A DNA stretch of 64,000 nt from CAVQWT01 sp963717705 (GTDB lineage: Bacteria; Pseudomonadota; Gammaproteobacteria; Burkholderiales; Casimicrobiaceae): positions 124,001 to 188,000 of the forward strand of contig CAVQWT010000005.1 of the NCBI GenBank assembly GCA_963717705.1, in the 5' to 3' direction. This document shows positions 45,412 to 54,289 of the stretch, piece after piece. The notes beneath the pieces are model-generated. The model saw nothing but the letters and a program-made list of their open reading frames with translations, did not search any database and was not told the DNA's origin. The position numbers and the translations under genes were made by a program. Every line of letters starts with the position of its first letter. The first letter of the stretch is position 1.

Positions 45412-45903
45412 TCAGGCAGGCGCCGGGCTGTCGGCCGCCGGAGCCGCCGGCGCAGCTTCGCGCGGCGCGCGCTCGGCGCGGTCGCCGTCGCGCGGCGGAC
45501 GATCGCCGCGGTCGCCGCGGTCGCCCCGATCACCGCGGTCGCCGCGTTCCCCGCGCTCGCCGTCGCGGCCTTCGCGCGCAGGCTTGCTCGGGTTCAGCAT
45601 CGGCGACGGCGCAACGACCGCTTCGGGCATCGCGACGATCAGGTGGCGCAGCACGGCGTCGTTGAACTTGAACGCGTGCTCGAGCTCGTTCAGCGTCTCC
45701 TGGTCGCACTCGATGTTCATGAGCACGTAGTGCGCCTTGTGGACCTTCTGGATCGGGTACGCCATCTGGCGGCGGCCCCAGTCCTCGTGCCGGTGGATCT
45801 GGCCGTTCTTCGACGTGACCATCGCGCGGTACCGCTCGACCATGGCGGGCACCTGCTCGCTCTGGTCGGGGTGCACGATGAAAACGAGTTCATAGTGACG
45901 CAT
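45412..45903 (-). CDS. rpsF: 30S ribosomal protein S6 with GDR-repeat tail
   Basis: This ribosomal protein of the platform has 163 residues. The S6 fold occupies the first 95 or so (MRHYELVFIVHPDQSEQ, GRRQMAYPIQKVHKAHYVLM). The C-terminal tail is unusual: at residues 111-142 it is a low-complexity run of GER and GDR triplets, with five consecutive GDR units at 121-135, followed by an alanine/proline-rich end. It is the first gene of the operon. Confidence 0.97.
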   Translation of the reverse strand: MRHYELVFIVHPDQSEQVPAMVERYRAMVTSKNGQIHRHEDWGRRQMAYPIQKVHKAHYVLMNIECDQETLNELEHAFKFNDAVLRHLIVAMPEAVVAPSPMLNPSKPAREGRDGERGERGDRGDRGDRGDRGDRPPRDGDRAERAPREAAPAAPAADSPAPA

Positions 45904-46002
45904 GCAGAACACTCCTCGAGGTCGTATTGAGCACGGGACCGGACGGATCCGGCAGTGCTGGCGGCCACCCCGTCTGCGGCGGGTGTGGCAAGGGAATCGA
46001 AA

Positions 46003-46031
46003 AGTATACCCGGTTTTCCTTGCCGGAACAA
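46003..46031 (-). promoter_or_regulatory. Promoter of the rpsF operon
   Basis: On the minus strand TTGTTC (46026-46031) and TATACT (46003-46008) are spaced 17 bases apart, about 100 bases upstream of rpsF. The -10 has five of six consensus bases. It overlaps the end of the aminopeptidase gene closely. Confidence 0.65.
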
Positions 46032-46035
46032 GCCT

Positions 46036-47178
46036 CTAGCGCGGCGGCCTCCCGGCGGGGGCGGCGGCCGAACGGGTCGCGGCGCCCGCCGCAGCCCGCT
46101 CGAAGCCGGCCAGCGCGGCGTCGCGCTCGGGCCGCGGCAGCGCCGCCAGCGCCTTGACCCGCAAGTAGAACCGCGGCAGGTCGCCCGCCTCGGCGGCCAG
46201 CAGCGCCCGGAACGCCGCCACGCGGTCGGTGTACAGCCCCACGGCGAGGATGCCCGCGTTGTTGGCCCCGGTGGCAAACCAGCGGTCGAACGCCGGCACG
46301 CCATCCCAGCCGGCCTTCATCCGGTCGTAGTCGGCGCGCATCGCCGCGAAGATCGCGGCCTTTGCTTCGCGCTTGGCGGCGTCGGGCGCGTCGCCGGCAT
46401 AGAGCTCCGCCAGCCGTTCCCGGGTGCCGGCGACAAGGCCGCGAAAGTCGGCGCGCAGGCGCTCCGACCTTGCGGCGGCCGCGACCAGCTGCGCGTGGTC
46501 GGGCCGCCCGGCCTGCGCGTCGAGCCAGCGGGCGAGCCCCGCCTCCTCGACGGCGACGGCGAAGCTCTCGTTGAACGACGTGTCGTCCTTGACGTAGACG
46601 ACCTGGTGCGCGAGCTCGTGGAACATGATGCGGGCGAGGTCGGTCTCGCGCCAGCGGACGAACGACGACAGCACCGGATCGTCGAGCCAGCCCAGCGTGG
46701 AGTACGCGGGCACGCCGCCGACGTGCACGTCGTCGCCCGCCGCGGCCAGGCGCGCCGCCTCGGCCCGCGCGTCGTCCTCGCTGAAATAGCCGCGGTAGTT
46801 GACGCAGCCGGCGATCGGGAAGCACCACTGCCGCGCCTTCAGCGCCAGCGGCGGCGCCGCGAACACGTTCCACACGACGTACGGCCGACCGATGTCGGCG
46901 TAGCGGGTGAAGGTGCGGTTGTCGGGCAGCGCAAGGTCGCGCGACGCGAACGCGCGGATCGACTGCGCGAGCTCGAGCCGTGCCTTCAGCACCGGGTCGT
47001 CGGTCGCCGCCGCGGCCTCCTCGATCGGCGTCGCGCGCCGGATGAGGTCGGCCTGGCCGGCCGCGCCCTGCCAGTAGAACTCCGCCGTGTCGGCGAGCCC
47101 GCACCCGGCGACCAGCAGGACCGCACCGGCGGCGACCGCGGCCACCGCGGGACGGATGGCGGTGCGTGCCTTGCTCAC
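46036..47178 (-). CDS. Putative lipoprotein aminopeptidase (DUF2265 family)
   Basis: This predicted zinc peptidase of 380 residues has a lipoprotein signal: the leader has RPAVAAVAAGAVLLVAGCG with the lipobox cysteine near residue 21. The metal site is HELAHQVVYVKDD (HExxH), with a likely third ligand in ESFAVAVEEAG. The GTG at 47176-47178 overlaps the aminotransferase stop as GTGA. The family is annotated as predicted aminopeptidase; the substrate is unproven. Confidence 0.88.
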   Translation of the reverse strand: MSKARTAIRPAVAAVAAGAVLLVAGCGLADTAEFYWQGAAGQADLIRRATPIEEAAAATDDPVLKARLELAQSIRAFASRDLALPDNRTFTRYADIGRPYVVWNVFAAPPLALKARQWCFPIAGCVNYRGYFSEDDARAEAARLAAAGDDVHVGGVPAYSTLGWLDDPVLSSFVRWRETDLARIMFHELAHQVVYVKDDTSFNESFAVAVEEAGLARWLDAQAGRPDHAQLVAAAARSERLRADFRGLVAGTRERLAELYAGDAPDAAKREAKAAIFAAMRADYDRMKAGWDGVPAFDRWFATGANNAGILAVGLYTDRVAAFRALLAAEAGDLPRFYLRVKALAALPRPERDAALAGFERAAAGAATRSAAAPAGRPPR

Positions 47179-48365
47179 CGGCCGCCGAGGTGGCGCGCCA
47201 GCCTCGCCAATCCGTCCTCGAGCTTGTCGCGGGCGACGGTGTAGGCGAAGCGGACGTGCGCGTTCGCGCGGTGCGCGCCGAAGTCGATGCCCGGCGTGAT
47301 CGCGACGCCGGTCGCCGCCAGCACGTCGCGGCAGAACGCGGCGCTGTCGGCGGCGAAGCGCGAGCTGTCGGCGTAGACGAAGAAGCCGCCGGACGGCGTG
47401 ACCGGGATGCCGAAGCCGAGCTGCCGCAACGCCGGGACCAGCAGGTCGCGCCGCGCGGCGAACTCGCGCCGGCGCTCCTCGAGCAGCGCCAGCGTGTCGG
47501 GCCGGAAACACGCCAGCGCCGCGTGCTGCGACACCGTCGCCGGCGAGATGTAGAGGTTCTGCGCGAGCTTCTCGAGGTCGCGGACGTGGCGCTCGGGCGC
47601 AATGATCCAGCCCAGCCGCCATCCGGTCATGTTGAAGTACTTGGAGAAGCTCGACACCACGAAGAGGTCGTCGGCGTGCGGCCCGGCCACGTCGAGCACC
47701 GAGCGCGCGTTGCCGTCGTAGGTGAGGCCGAGGTAGATCTCGTCGACGACCAGCCGGCCGCCGAGGCGCGCGACCGTGGCGGCGATGCGCGCCATTTCTT
47801 CCGGCGGGACTTCGGTGCCGGTGGGGTTCGACGGCGACGCGATCAGCGCGCCGCGGGTGCCCTCGGTCCAGTGGCGCTCGATCAGCGCGGCCGAGAGCTG
47901 GTAGCGGGTGTCGGCGCCGACGGCGATGCCGACCGGCTCGCCCTCCAGCACGCGGACGAAGTGCCGGTTGCACGGATACCCCGGGTCCGACATCAGGATC
48001 CGCTCGTCGCGGTTCACCAGCAGCGCCATCACCAGCAGCAGCGCTGCGGACGATCCCGCGGTGACGATGACCCGCTCGGGCTCGATGTCGACGCCGTACC
48101 GGTCAGCGTAATGCCGGGCGATCGCCTCGCGCAGCTGCGGCAGGCCCAGCGCGGACGTGTAGTAGATGTTCCCGCCGGCCAGCGCCGCCTGCGCCGCGGC
48201 CACCACCTGCGGCGGCGTCGGGAAGTCGGGCTCGCCGATCTCCAGGTGGACGACGCTGCGCCCCGCCGCCTCGAGCGCGCGCGCGGCCGTCTGCACCTCC
48301 ATCACGTGGAAGGGGGCGATGTCCTGCACCCGCGCGGCGGCGGCGTGGCGGAAATAGGGGCTCAT
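47175..48365 (-). CDS. Pyridoxal-phosphate-dependent aminotransferase, class I/II
   Basis: This fold-type I aminotransferase has 396 residues from the ATG at 48363-48365. Visible residues include the YYTSALGLPQLREAIA motif, SPSNPTGTEVP, the aspartate in VDEIYLGLTYDG and the probable PLP lysine in FSKYFNMTGWRLGW. The amino acid substrate is not evident. It is divergent from the DUF4124 gene and coupled to the lipoprotein aminopeptidase downstream. Confidence 0.92.
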   Translation of the reverse strand: MSPYFRHAAAARVQDIAPFHVMEVQTAARALEAAGRSVVHLEIGEPDFPTPPQVVAAAQAALAGGNIYYTSALGLPQLREAIARHYADRYGVDIEPERVIVTAGSSAALLLVMALLVNRDERILMSDPGYPCNRHFVRVLEGEPVGIAVGADTRYQLSAALIERHWTEGTRGALIASPSNPTGTEVPPEEMARIAATVARLGGRLVVDEIYLGLTYDGNARSVLDVAGPHADDLFVVSSFSKYFNMTGWRLGWIIAPERHVRDLEKLAQNLYISPATVSQHAALACFRPDTLALLEERRREFAARRDLLVPALRQLGFGIPVTPSGGFFVYADSSRFAADSAAFCRDVLAATGVAITPGIDFGAHRANAHVRFAYTVARDKLEDGLARLARHLGGR

Positions 48366-48490
48366 CGGGGTCGTTCGTCCGGCCGAGTTCGCACGTTGGC
48401 GAAAAGCGGTATGGTAATGCCTGCGCCGCGGCGACCTTCCGCCGCCGCGGCAAACCCGAACGCCGGGACCGCCGAGCCGACCCTTTGCCG

Positions 48491-49042
48491 ATGCCCCATC
48501 CCGCGATGCCCGAGACCCCGCTCGCGCGCAGGCCTGCCGCCCGTCGGTCCGGCGCCGGGCCGCGGCACGCGCTCGCGCTCGTCGCGGCGCTGGGCGCGCT
48601 GGCGGCACCGCTGGCGCAGGGCAGCGTGTTCAAGTGCAGCGGCGCCGGCGGCGTGCCGGTGTACCAGGAGGCGCCCTGCGCCGACGGGCGCGAGCTGCGC
48701 AATTTTTCCGACGACCCGCCGCCGCTTTCGGTGGTTCCGGGGACGACCGGCGGCAGCGTCCGGGCCGCGCCCGCCGACGCGCGCCCCGTCGCGAGCGGCA
48801 AGACGGCAAAGCCGGCCAAGCCCCCCCGCGACGCCAGCGAGCGGCGGCACCTTCGCACCGGCATGTCGCAGGGCGAGGTGCTCTCGCGGCTGGGCCAACC
48901 GGACACGCGCACCGGCGGCAAGGGCGACCGGCACGCGCGCTGGACCTACCTGCCGGCGCCGGGAGACCCCGAAACCATCACCACGCTGATCGTCGCCAAC
49001 GGCGTGCTGGTCGAGATCGACCGCAAGGTGGTCAAGAAGTGA
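48491..49042 (+). CDS. DUF4124 family protein with signal-like N-terminus
   Basis: This probably exported protein has about 183 residues with a hydrophobic segment ALALVAALGALAAPLAQG, then a DUF4124 module (SVFKCSGAGGVPVYQEAPC with paired cysteines). The C-terminal LRTGMSQGEVLSRLGQPD resembles the SmpA/OmlA-type fold. Starts at 48485 (TTG), 48491 or 48506 are all possible. Its function is unknown. It precedes dtd by 4 bases. Confidence 0.85.
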   Translation: MPHPAMPETPLARRPAARRSGAGPRHALALVAALGALAAPLAQGSVFKCSGAGGVPVYQEAPCADGRELRNFSDDPPPLSVVPGTTGGSVRAAPADARPVASGKTAKPAKPPRDASERRHLRTGMSQGEVLSRLGQPDTRTGGKGDRHARWTYLPAPGDPETITTLIVANGVLVEIDRKVVKK

Positions 49043-49046
49043 CGCC

Positions 49047-49499
49047 GTGCGCGCGCTGATCCAGCGGGTCCGCGAGGCGCGGGTCGAGGTCGCCGGGCGG
49101 GTGACCGGCGCCATCGGCCCGGGCCTGCTGGTGCTCGCGGGCGTCGCCGCCGACGACACCGACGACGACCGCGACTGGCTCGCCCGCAAGATCGTCGCGC
49201 TGCGGATCTTCGGCGACGCCGCCGGGGTGATGAACCGGTCGGTGCTGGATGCCGGAGGCGCGATCCTCGCCGTCAGCCAGTTCACGCTGTTCGCGTCGAC
49301 CAGGAAGGGCGCGCGGCCGTCGTGGTCGGGCGCGGCGCCGCCGGAACTCGCCCGGCCGCGCTTCGACGACTTCGTCGCGGCGCTCGCCCGGGAGCTGGGG
49401 CAGCCGGTGCCCACCGGCGAGTTCGGCGCCGACATGGCGGTGAGCCTGGTCAACGACGGCCCGGTGACGATCTGGCTCGACACGCGGCAACGGGAGTAG
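49047..49499 (+). CDS. dtd: D-aminoacyl-tRNA deacylase
   Basis: This homochirality-proofreading enzyme removes D-amino acids and glycine mischarged on tRNAs. It has 150 residues from a GTG at 49047 (RALIQRVREARVEVAGR follows). Key motifs are visible: SQFTLFAST (catalytic threonine loop) and the C-terminal NDGPVTIWLDT. The length is normal. It is co-directional with the DUF4124 gene just upstream. Confidence 0.97.
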   Translation: MRALIQRVREARVEVAGRVTGAIGPGLLVLAGVAADDTDDDRDWLARKIVALRIFGDAAGVMNRSVLDAGGAILAVSQFTLFASTRKGARPSWSGAAPPELARPRFDDFVAALARELGQPVPTGEFGADMAVSLVNDGPVTIWLDTRQRE

Positions 49500-49602
49500 C
49501 GCTTGTTCGGCGTGCGATAATCGCGCGGCCGCTACACCGCCGACGCACGGCGGCAACGGTCACCCGTTCCCGCTGCCGCTTGCCGCCCCGCCCCCGCCGC
49601 CG

Positions 49603-50811
49603 ATGTCCTTCCCCCGTCTCCCCCGCTTCCTGCTTGCCGCCATCGCGGTGGGGCTCGTGATCGCCGGCGTCGTGGCCTGGCGCAGCTGGCAGGGCCCGGT
49701 GGTCGAGGTCGCGACGGTCGCGAGCCGGCCGCTGAAGCAGACGGTCGTCGTCAGCGGCCGGGTGCTCGCGCCGGCGAAGACCGACATCGGGGCGACGATC
49801 ACCGGCCGGGTCCAGGCGGTGAAGGTCGACGAGGGCGACCGCGTCGCGGCCGGCCAGGTGCTGGTCGAGCTCGAATCCGGTGAACTCGCGGCCGCGCTGG
49901 CGCAGGCGCGGGCCACCGAGAGCTCGGCGGCGACGCGGATCCTGCAATGGCGCGACGTCGGGGTGCCGCAGGCGCGCGAGGCGCTGGCGCAGGCCGAGGC
50001 GAACCTGCGCAGCATCGAGCGCGACGCCGAGCGGCAGGAGCAGCTGTTCAAGCAGGGCTTCATCGGGGCCGCGCGGGTCGACGAGGCGCGCCGGGGGCTG
50101 GCCGTGGCGAACAGCCAGTATCAGACGGCGCGCGCGCAGGCGACTTCGAACACCGCGACCGGCGCCGAACGCCGCCAGCTCGAGGACCAGCTCGCCCAAG
50201 CGCGCGCGGCGCGCGAGGTCGCCGCGGCGAAGCTCGCGCAGACGACGCTGCGCGCGCCGGCCGCAGGCACGGTGCTCGACCGCAGCGTCGAGCCCGGCGA
50301 CATCGTGCAGCCGGGCAAGCGGCTGCTGACGCTCGCGCTGGACGGCCCGGCGCGGCTGACGGCGCTGATCGACGAGAAGAACCTCGGCCTGCTGCGGATC
50401 GGCGAGGCGGCGCTGGTTTCCGCCGACGCGTATCCAGAGCAACGCTTTCGCGCGGTGCTGTCGTATCTCGCGCCCGCCATCGACGTCGCGCGCGGCACCG
50501 TCGAGTCCAAGTTCGACGTGCCGGCGCCGCCCGCGTTCCTGCGCGCCGACATGACGGTGTCGATCGATCTCGTCGTCGCCGATCGCGCGCAGGCGCTGGT
50601 CGTCCCGGCCGCGGCCGTGCGCGATGCGGCAGGCGACGCGCCGTGGGTGCTGACGGCGAGCGAAGGACGCACCGCGCGCACGCCGGTGCGGCTCGGCGCG
50701 CGCAGCGCGAGCGAGGTCGAGCTCGTCTCGGGCGCGCCGGCCGGCACCGTCGTCGTGCTCGCCCCCGACGTCGCGCCGGGAACGCGCGTCCGCGCGGCGC
50801 CCGCGCGCTGA
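49603..50811 (+). CDS. HlyD/MacA-type periplasmic adaptor protein
   Basis: This membrane-fusion protein of an export system has 402 residues. It has an N-terminal anchor (LLAAIAVGLVIAGVVAWRS), a lipoyl-like barrel-sandwich (VVVSGRVLAPAKTDIGATIT and VKVDEGDRVAAGQVLVELES), a coiled coil (about residues 95-190) and a beta-barrel end. The downstream FtsX-type permease and LolD-type ATPase make a MacAB-like tripartite exporter. An extended -10-like TGCGATAAT lies near 49514-49521 upstream. The exported substrate is unknown. Confidence 0.9.
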   Translation: MSFPRLPRFLLAAIAVGLVIAGVVAWRSWQGPVVEVATVASRPLKQTVVVSGRVLAPAKTDIGATITGRVQAVKVDEGDRVAAGQVLVELESGELAAALAQARATESSAATRILQWRDVGVPQAREALAQAEANLRSIERDAERQEQLFKQGFIGAARVDEARRGLAVANSQYQTARAQATSNTATGAERRQLEDQLAQARAAREVAAAKLAQTTLRAPAAGTVLDRSVEPGDIVQPGKRLLTLALDGPARLTALIDEKNLGLLRIGEAALVSADAYPEQRFRAVLSYLAPAIDVARGTVESKFDVPAPPAFLRADMTVSIDLVVADRAQALVVPAAAVRDAAGDAPWVLTASEGRTARTPVRLGARSASEVELVSGAPAGTVVVLAPDVAPGTRVRAAPAR

Positions 50812-50821
50812 GGCGGCGGAC

Positions 50822-52048
50822 GTGCCCTTCGAGTGGGTCGTCGCGCTGCGGTTCCTGCGCGAAGGCCGCTTCCAGACCTGGCTCATCATCACCGGCGTCG
50901 CCGTCGGCGTCGCCGTCGTGATCTTCATCACGGCCCTGGTCACCGGGCTGCAGAGCAACACCATCCGGCGCACGCTGGGCGCGCAGGCGCACATCGTCGT
51001 GCGCCCCGCCGAGGAAGTGGCGCGCCCGCAAGTCGCGCCGTCCGAGGGACAGGCGATCCTGCCCAAGATCGAGGCGCGCGCGCAGCGGCTGAAGTCGGTC
51101 GACCAGTGGCAGGCGCTGATCCCGGTCCTCGAGGCCACGCCGGGCGTCGAGGCGGTGTCGCCGCTGGTCACTGGCCCGGGTTTCGCGACACGCGGCGACG
51201 CGAACAAGTCGATCGCGCTGTTCGGCGTCGAGCCCGTGCGCTACAACCGCATCGTCGGCATCTACGACAAGGTCGTCGCCGGCACCTTTCGGGTCGAGCC
51301 GGGCGAGGCGGTGATCGGCAAGGACCTGGCCAAGGACCTGGGGCTCGCCGTGGGCGACCGTTTCCGGCTGGTGACCGCCGAGGACGGGCCGAGCATCTCG
51401 GATCCGTTCATCGTCACCGGCATGGTCGACCTGGGCGTGCGCGACCTCAACCGGCGGACCGTGTACGTCGGGTTCCGCACTGCGCAGAACCTGCTGCGGC
51501 TGCCGGGCGGCGCGTCGCAGATCGACGTCACCGTCGACGACCTGTTCGCTGCCGAGGGGATCGCGCAGCGGCTCTCCGCGCAGACCGGGCTGACCGTCGA
51601 GTCGTGGATGAAGACCAACGAGCAGCTGTTGTCGGCGCTCAACGCGCAGACGATCACCACGCGGCTGATCCGCGCCTTCGTGCTGGTGATCGTCGCGCTG
51701 GGCATCGCCAGCGTGCTGGTGGTGTCGGTCGTGCAGAAGCGCAAGGAGATCGGCATCCTGCGGGCGATGGGCGCGACGCGCGGCAAGGTGGAGCGCGTGT
51801 TCCTGCTGCAGGGAGTGATCGTCGGCGCCGTGGGTTCGGTGTTCGGCATCGGGCTGGCGGTGGCGTGGCTGGAGGTCTTCGCCCGCTACGCCAAGAATGC
51901 CGACGGCAGCCCGCTGTTCGACCTTCGCTTCACGCCCGACCTGCTGGGCGGAGCGGCGCTGGTGGCAGTCGTCGTCGGCCTGGTCGCCGCGTATGCGCCC
52001 GCGCGGCGGGCGGCCCAGCTCGATCCGGCGCAGGCGATTCGCTCGTGA
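50822..52048 (+). CDS. FtsX/MacB/LolC-type ABC transporter permease
   Basis: This membrane protein of 408 residues has one N-terminal helix (TWLIITGVAVGVAVVIFITAL), a large periplasmic domain and three C-terminal helices ending APARRAAQLDPAQAIRS, the classic MacB/LolC end. The cytoplasmic coupling loop is KRKEIGILRAMGATRGKVERVF. A GTG start at 50822 is used. It lies 10 bases after the adaptor gene, and its stop overlaps the ATPase start as GTGA. Confidence 0.93.
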   Translation: MPFEWVVALRFLREGRFQTWLIITGVAVGVAVVIFITALVTGLQSNTIRRTLGAQAHIVVRPAEEVARPQVAPSEGQAILPKIEARAQRLKSVDQWQALIPVLEATPGVEAVSPLVTGPGFATRGDANKSIALFGVEPVRYNRIVGIYDKVVAGTFRVEPGEAVIGKDLAKDLGLAVGDRFRLVTAEDGPSISDPFIVTGMVDLGVRDLNRRTVYVGFRTAQNLLRLPGGASQIDVTVDDLFAAEGIAQRLSAQTGLTVESWMKTNEQLLSALNAQTITTRLIRAFVLVIVALGIASVLVVSVVQKRKEIGILRAMGATRGKVERVFLLQGVIVGAVGSVFGIGLAVAWLEVFARYAKNADGSPLFDLRFTPDLLGGAALVAVVVGLVAAYAPARRAAQLDPAQAIRS

Positions 52049-52803
52049 GCGCCGCCGTCGACGTTCGCCGCGACGGCGACCCGGCGCCGGCCCCGGGCGA
52101 ACTGCTGCGGCTGTCCGGCATCCGCAAGACGTACGGCGCCGGAACCGACGTCGAGGTCGAGGTGCTGCACGGCATCGACCTCTCGATCGCACGGGGCGAG
52201 TTCACCGCGCTGATCGGACCGTCGGGCTCGGGCAAGTCGACGCTGCTCAACCTCATCGGCCTGCTCGAGCCTCCGAGCTCGGGTTCGTACAGGTTCGGCG
52301 CGAGCGAGACCACGACGCTGCCGGAGGGGGCCCTGACCGCGCTGCGTGCGCGCAGCATCGGCTTCGTCTTCCAGTTCCACCATCTGCTGCCGGCGTTCAC
52401 CGCAACAGAGAACGTGCTGATGCCGGGCATGGTCACCGACGGGCCGGTGACGCCGGCGCGACGCGAGGGTGCGCGCGACCTCCTGCGCGCCGTCGGGCTC
52501 GGCGACCGGCTCGACTACCTCCCGCGCAAGCTTTCCGGCGGCCAGCAGCAGCGAGTGGCCATCGCCCGTGCGCTGTCGCTCGCCCCGCCGCTGGTGCTGG
52601 CCGACGAGCCGACGGGCAACCTCGACACCCATTCGGCCGACGAGATCTTCGCGCTGATGCGGCAGTTCAACGCCGAGCGCGGCGTCGCCTTCCTCATCGT
52701 CACCCACGACCCCCGGCTCGCCCAGCGTTGCGACCGCATCGTCAACCTCGTCGACGGCCAGATCGAGTTGGGGTCGATCGAGTTGGGGTCAGGTCGAATT
52801 TAG
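52045..52803 (+). CDS. LolD/MacB-type ABC transporter ATPase with element-encoded C-terminus
   Basis: This ATPase of the exporter has 252 residues from the GTG at 52045. It has Walker A LIGPSGSGKSTLLNLIGLLE, signature LSGGQQQRVAIARAL and Walker B LVLADEPTGNLD, and H-loop FLIVTHDP. The final codons read ELGSIELGSGRI-stop: they fall inside an inverted-repeat element (52783-53021) and a 15-bp direct duplication. The natural C-terminus has therefore been replaced or extended by the element. The ATPase core is complete. Confidence 0.93.
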   Translation: MSAAVDVRRDGDPAPAPGELLRLSGIRKTYGAGTDVEVEVLHGIDLSIARGEFTALIGPSGSGKSTLLNLIGLLEPPSSGSYRFGASETTTLPEGALTALRARSIGFVFQFHHLLPAFTATENVLMPGMVTDGPVTPARREGARDLLRAVGLGDRLDYLPRKLSGGQQQRVAIARALSLAPPLVLADEPTGNLDTHSADEIFALMRQFNAERGVAFLIVTHDPRLAQRCDRIVNLVDGQIELGSIELGSGRI

Positions 52804-53021
52804 CGCAGGCATCCGCCTGGCCTGCGTCTTGCAAACGCGCCGTCTCGATTGCAACAGCGTGAATCATCCGCCGCCATCGGCCGAACAGATGATGGTGGCG
52901 ATCGAGCGCACGGCGGAGAATGCTGGCGAGCGGGGGGCGTTCGCGCGGTTCGCTCGCCCTGCCGACGATCGCTCCCGATCTGCGGCAGCCCGACGTTGTG
53001 AAAAATTCAACCTGACCCCAA
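52783..53021. mobile_element. Hairpin-rich element bounded by GGGGTCAGGTCGAATT inverted repeats, copy 1
   Basis: A 239-bp segment with 19-bp imperfect inverted repeats at its ends: TTGGGGTCAGGTCGAATTT (52783-52801) and its complement with one mismatch (53003-53021). The interior has several hairpins, including CGCAGGC/GCCTGCG and GGCGAGCG/CGCTCGCC, and no gene. It overlaps the end of the LolD-type gene. The gap 52804-53110 otherwise holds nothing I can support. This looks like a non-autonomous REP/MITE-like element. Confidence 0.75.
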
Positions 53022-53110
53022 TTCGGCCGAAGGCTCGTCGTTGACCTTGTCGACAAGCGGGAACAGCTTGCGGGCGGGGGCGCCCGCTGCGCGCGCCCCG
53101 CCGGCCTGCG

Positions 53111-53527
53111 TCAGCCGCGGTCGATCGACCATCGCCCCGGACCGAAGGCGTAGACGGCAAGGAGCCCGCCGATCACCGAGACGTTCTTCCAGAACATCAG
53201 CCGTTGCGTGAAGGCGTCGGCACCCGTCATCGCCCAGTAATTGTGGAAGATCACGGTGGCTGCCGCGGTGAACACGGCGATGGCAAGCGCCGCCCAGCGC
53301 GCCTTCCAGCCGACGATGAGCATGATGCCACCTGCAAGCTCGACCACGATCGCGATCGCCGCGCCGAGCTGCGGCAGCGGCAGCCCCTTGCTCGCGATGT
53401 AGCCCGCCGTGCCCTCGAAGCCGCCGATCTTGCTGAAACCGGCGCTCACGAACATCAGCGCCAGCAGGATTCGTGCGACCAGCATCACCGCGTCGCTCGC
53501 GGGCGTCGTTGCATTCTGCGTTGCCAT
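53111..53527 (-). CDS. DoxX family membrane protein
   Basis: This integral membrane protein has 138 residues from the ATG at 53525-53527 (MATQNATTPASDAVMLVARI), with GAGGAG 6 bases upstream. Four hydrophobic helices are visible, with the family region FVSAGFSKIGGFEGTAGYIASKG. DoxX proteins are often encoded with pirins, as here (63 bases after the pirin gene). Its role may relate to redox balance, but this is not established for this gene. Confidence 0.9.
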   Translation of the reverse strand: MATQNATTPASDAVMLVARILLALMFVSAGFSKIGGFEGTAGYIASKGLPLPQLGAAIAIVVELAGGIMLIVGWKARWAALAIAVFTAAATVIFHNYWAMTGADAFTQRLMFWKNVSVIGGLLAVYAFGPGRWSIDRG

Positions 53528-53590
53528 TTCCATCTCCTCGGTTGGGTCAATCCAGTTGGGGGGTTGCGGTGAAGTCACTTGAAGCGCGGT

Positions 53591-54289
53591 TCAGGGCAGG
53601 TCGAAGAGCAGCACCTCGGCAGCGCGACCGCCATCGAGACGGACTTCCGCCTCGGCTTCGATCTTCGCGGCGTCGCCGGCCACCAGCGGCACGCCGTTGA
53701 CCGCGATCGCGCCGCGCGCGACGTGCACGTAGGCGCGACGGCCGGGGGCCAGCGCGTGGATGGCGCTCTCCGTGCCGTCGAAGAGCCCGGCGTAGAGCCG
53801 TGCGTCCTGGTGGATGGTCACCGCCGCGCCCGAGCCCGCCGGGCCGGCGACCAGCGCCAGCTGGCCGCGCTTGTCCGCCGGCGGCACGCTGACCTGCTCG
53901 TACTCCGGCTTGATGCCGCGCACCGCCGGCTCGATCCAGATCTGCAGGAAGTGCACCGGTCCCGTGCGGGACGGATTGAACTCGCTGTGCATCACTCCGC
54001 GCCCGGCGCTCATCCGCTGCACGTCGCCCGGAGCGATGATCGAGCCGGTGCCCATGCTGTCCTTGTGCTCGAGCCGGCCGTCGAGGACGTACGACACGAT
54101 CTCCATGTCGCGGTGGCCGTGTGTGCCGAAGCCCATGCCCGGCTGCACACGGTCCTCGTTGATCACCCGCAGCGGGCCGTAGCCCATGTGGTCGGGATCG
54201 TAATAGTCGGCGAAGCTGAAGCTGTGGAACGAATCGAGCCAGCCATGGTTGGCGTGACCCCGCTCTGCCGCTTTGCGCAACGCTATCAT
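53591..54289 (-). CDS. Pirin family protein (quercetinase-like)
   Basis: This bicupin of 232 residues has metal-ligand histidines in FGTHGHRDMEIVSYVLDG and in SAGRGVMHSEFNP. Pirins bind iron, and some oxidise quercetin. The ATG at 54287-54289 has an AGGAG Shine-Dalgarno. It is followed by DoxX and is divergent from a LysR regulator, which is a common trio. Regulation by that LysR protein is inferred from the layout. Confidence 0.94.
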   Translation of the reverse strand: MIALRKAAERGHANHGWLDSFHSFSFADYYDPDHMGYGPLRVINEDRVQPGMGFGTHGHRDMEIVSYVLDGRLEHKDSMGTGSIIAPGDVQRMSAGRGVMHSEFNPSRTGPVHFLQIWIEPAVRGIKPEYEQVSVPPADKRGQLALVAGPAGSGAAVTIHQDARLYAGLFDGTESAIHALAPGRRAYVHVARGAIAVNGVPLVAGDAAKIEAEAEVRLDGGRAAEVLLFDLP

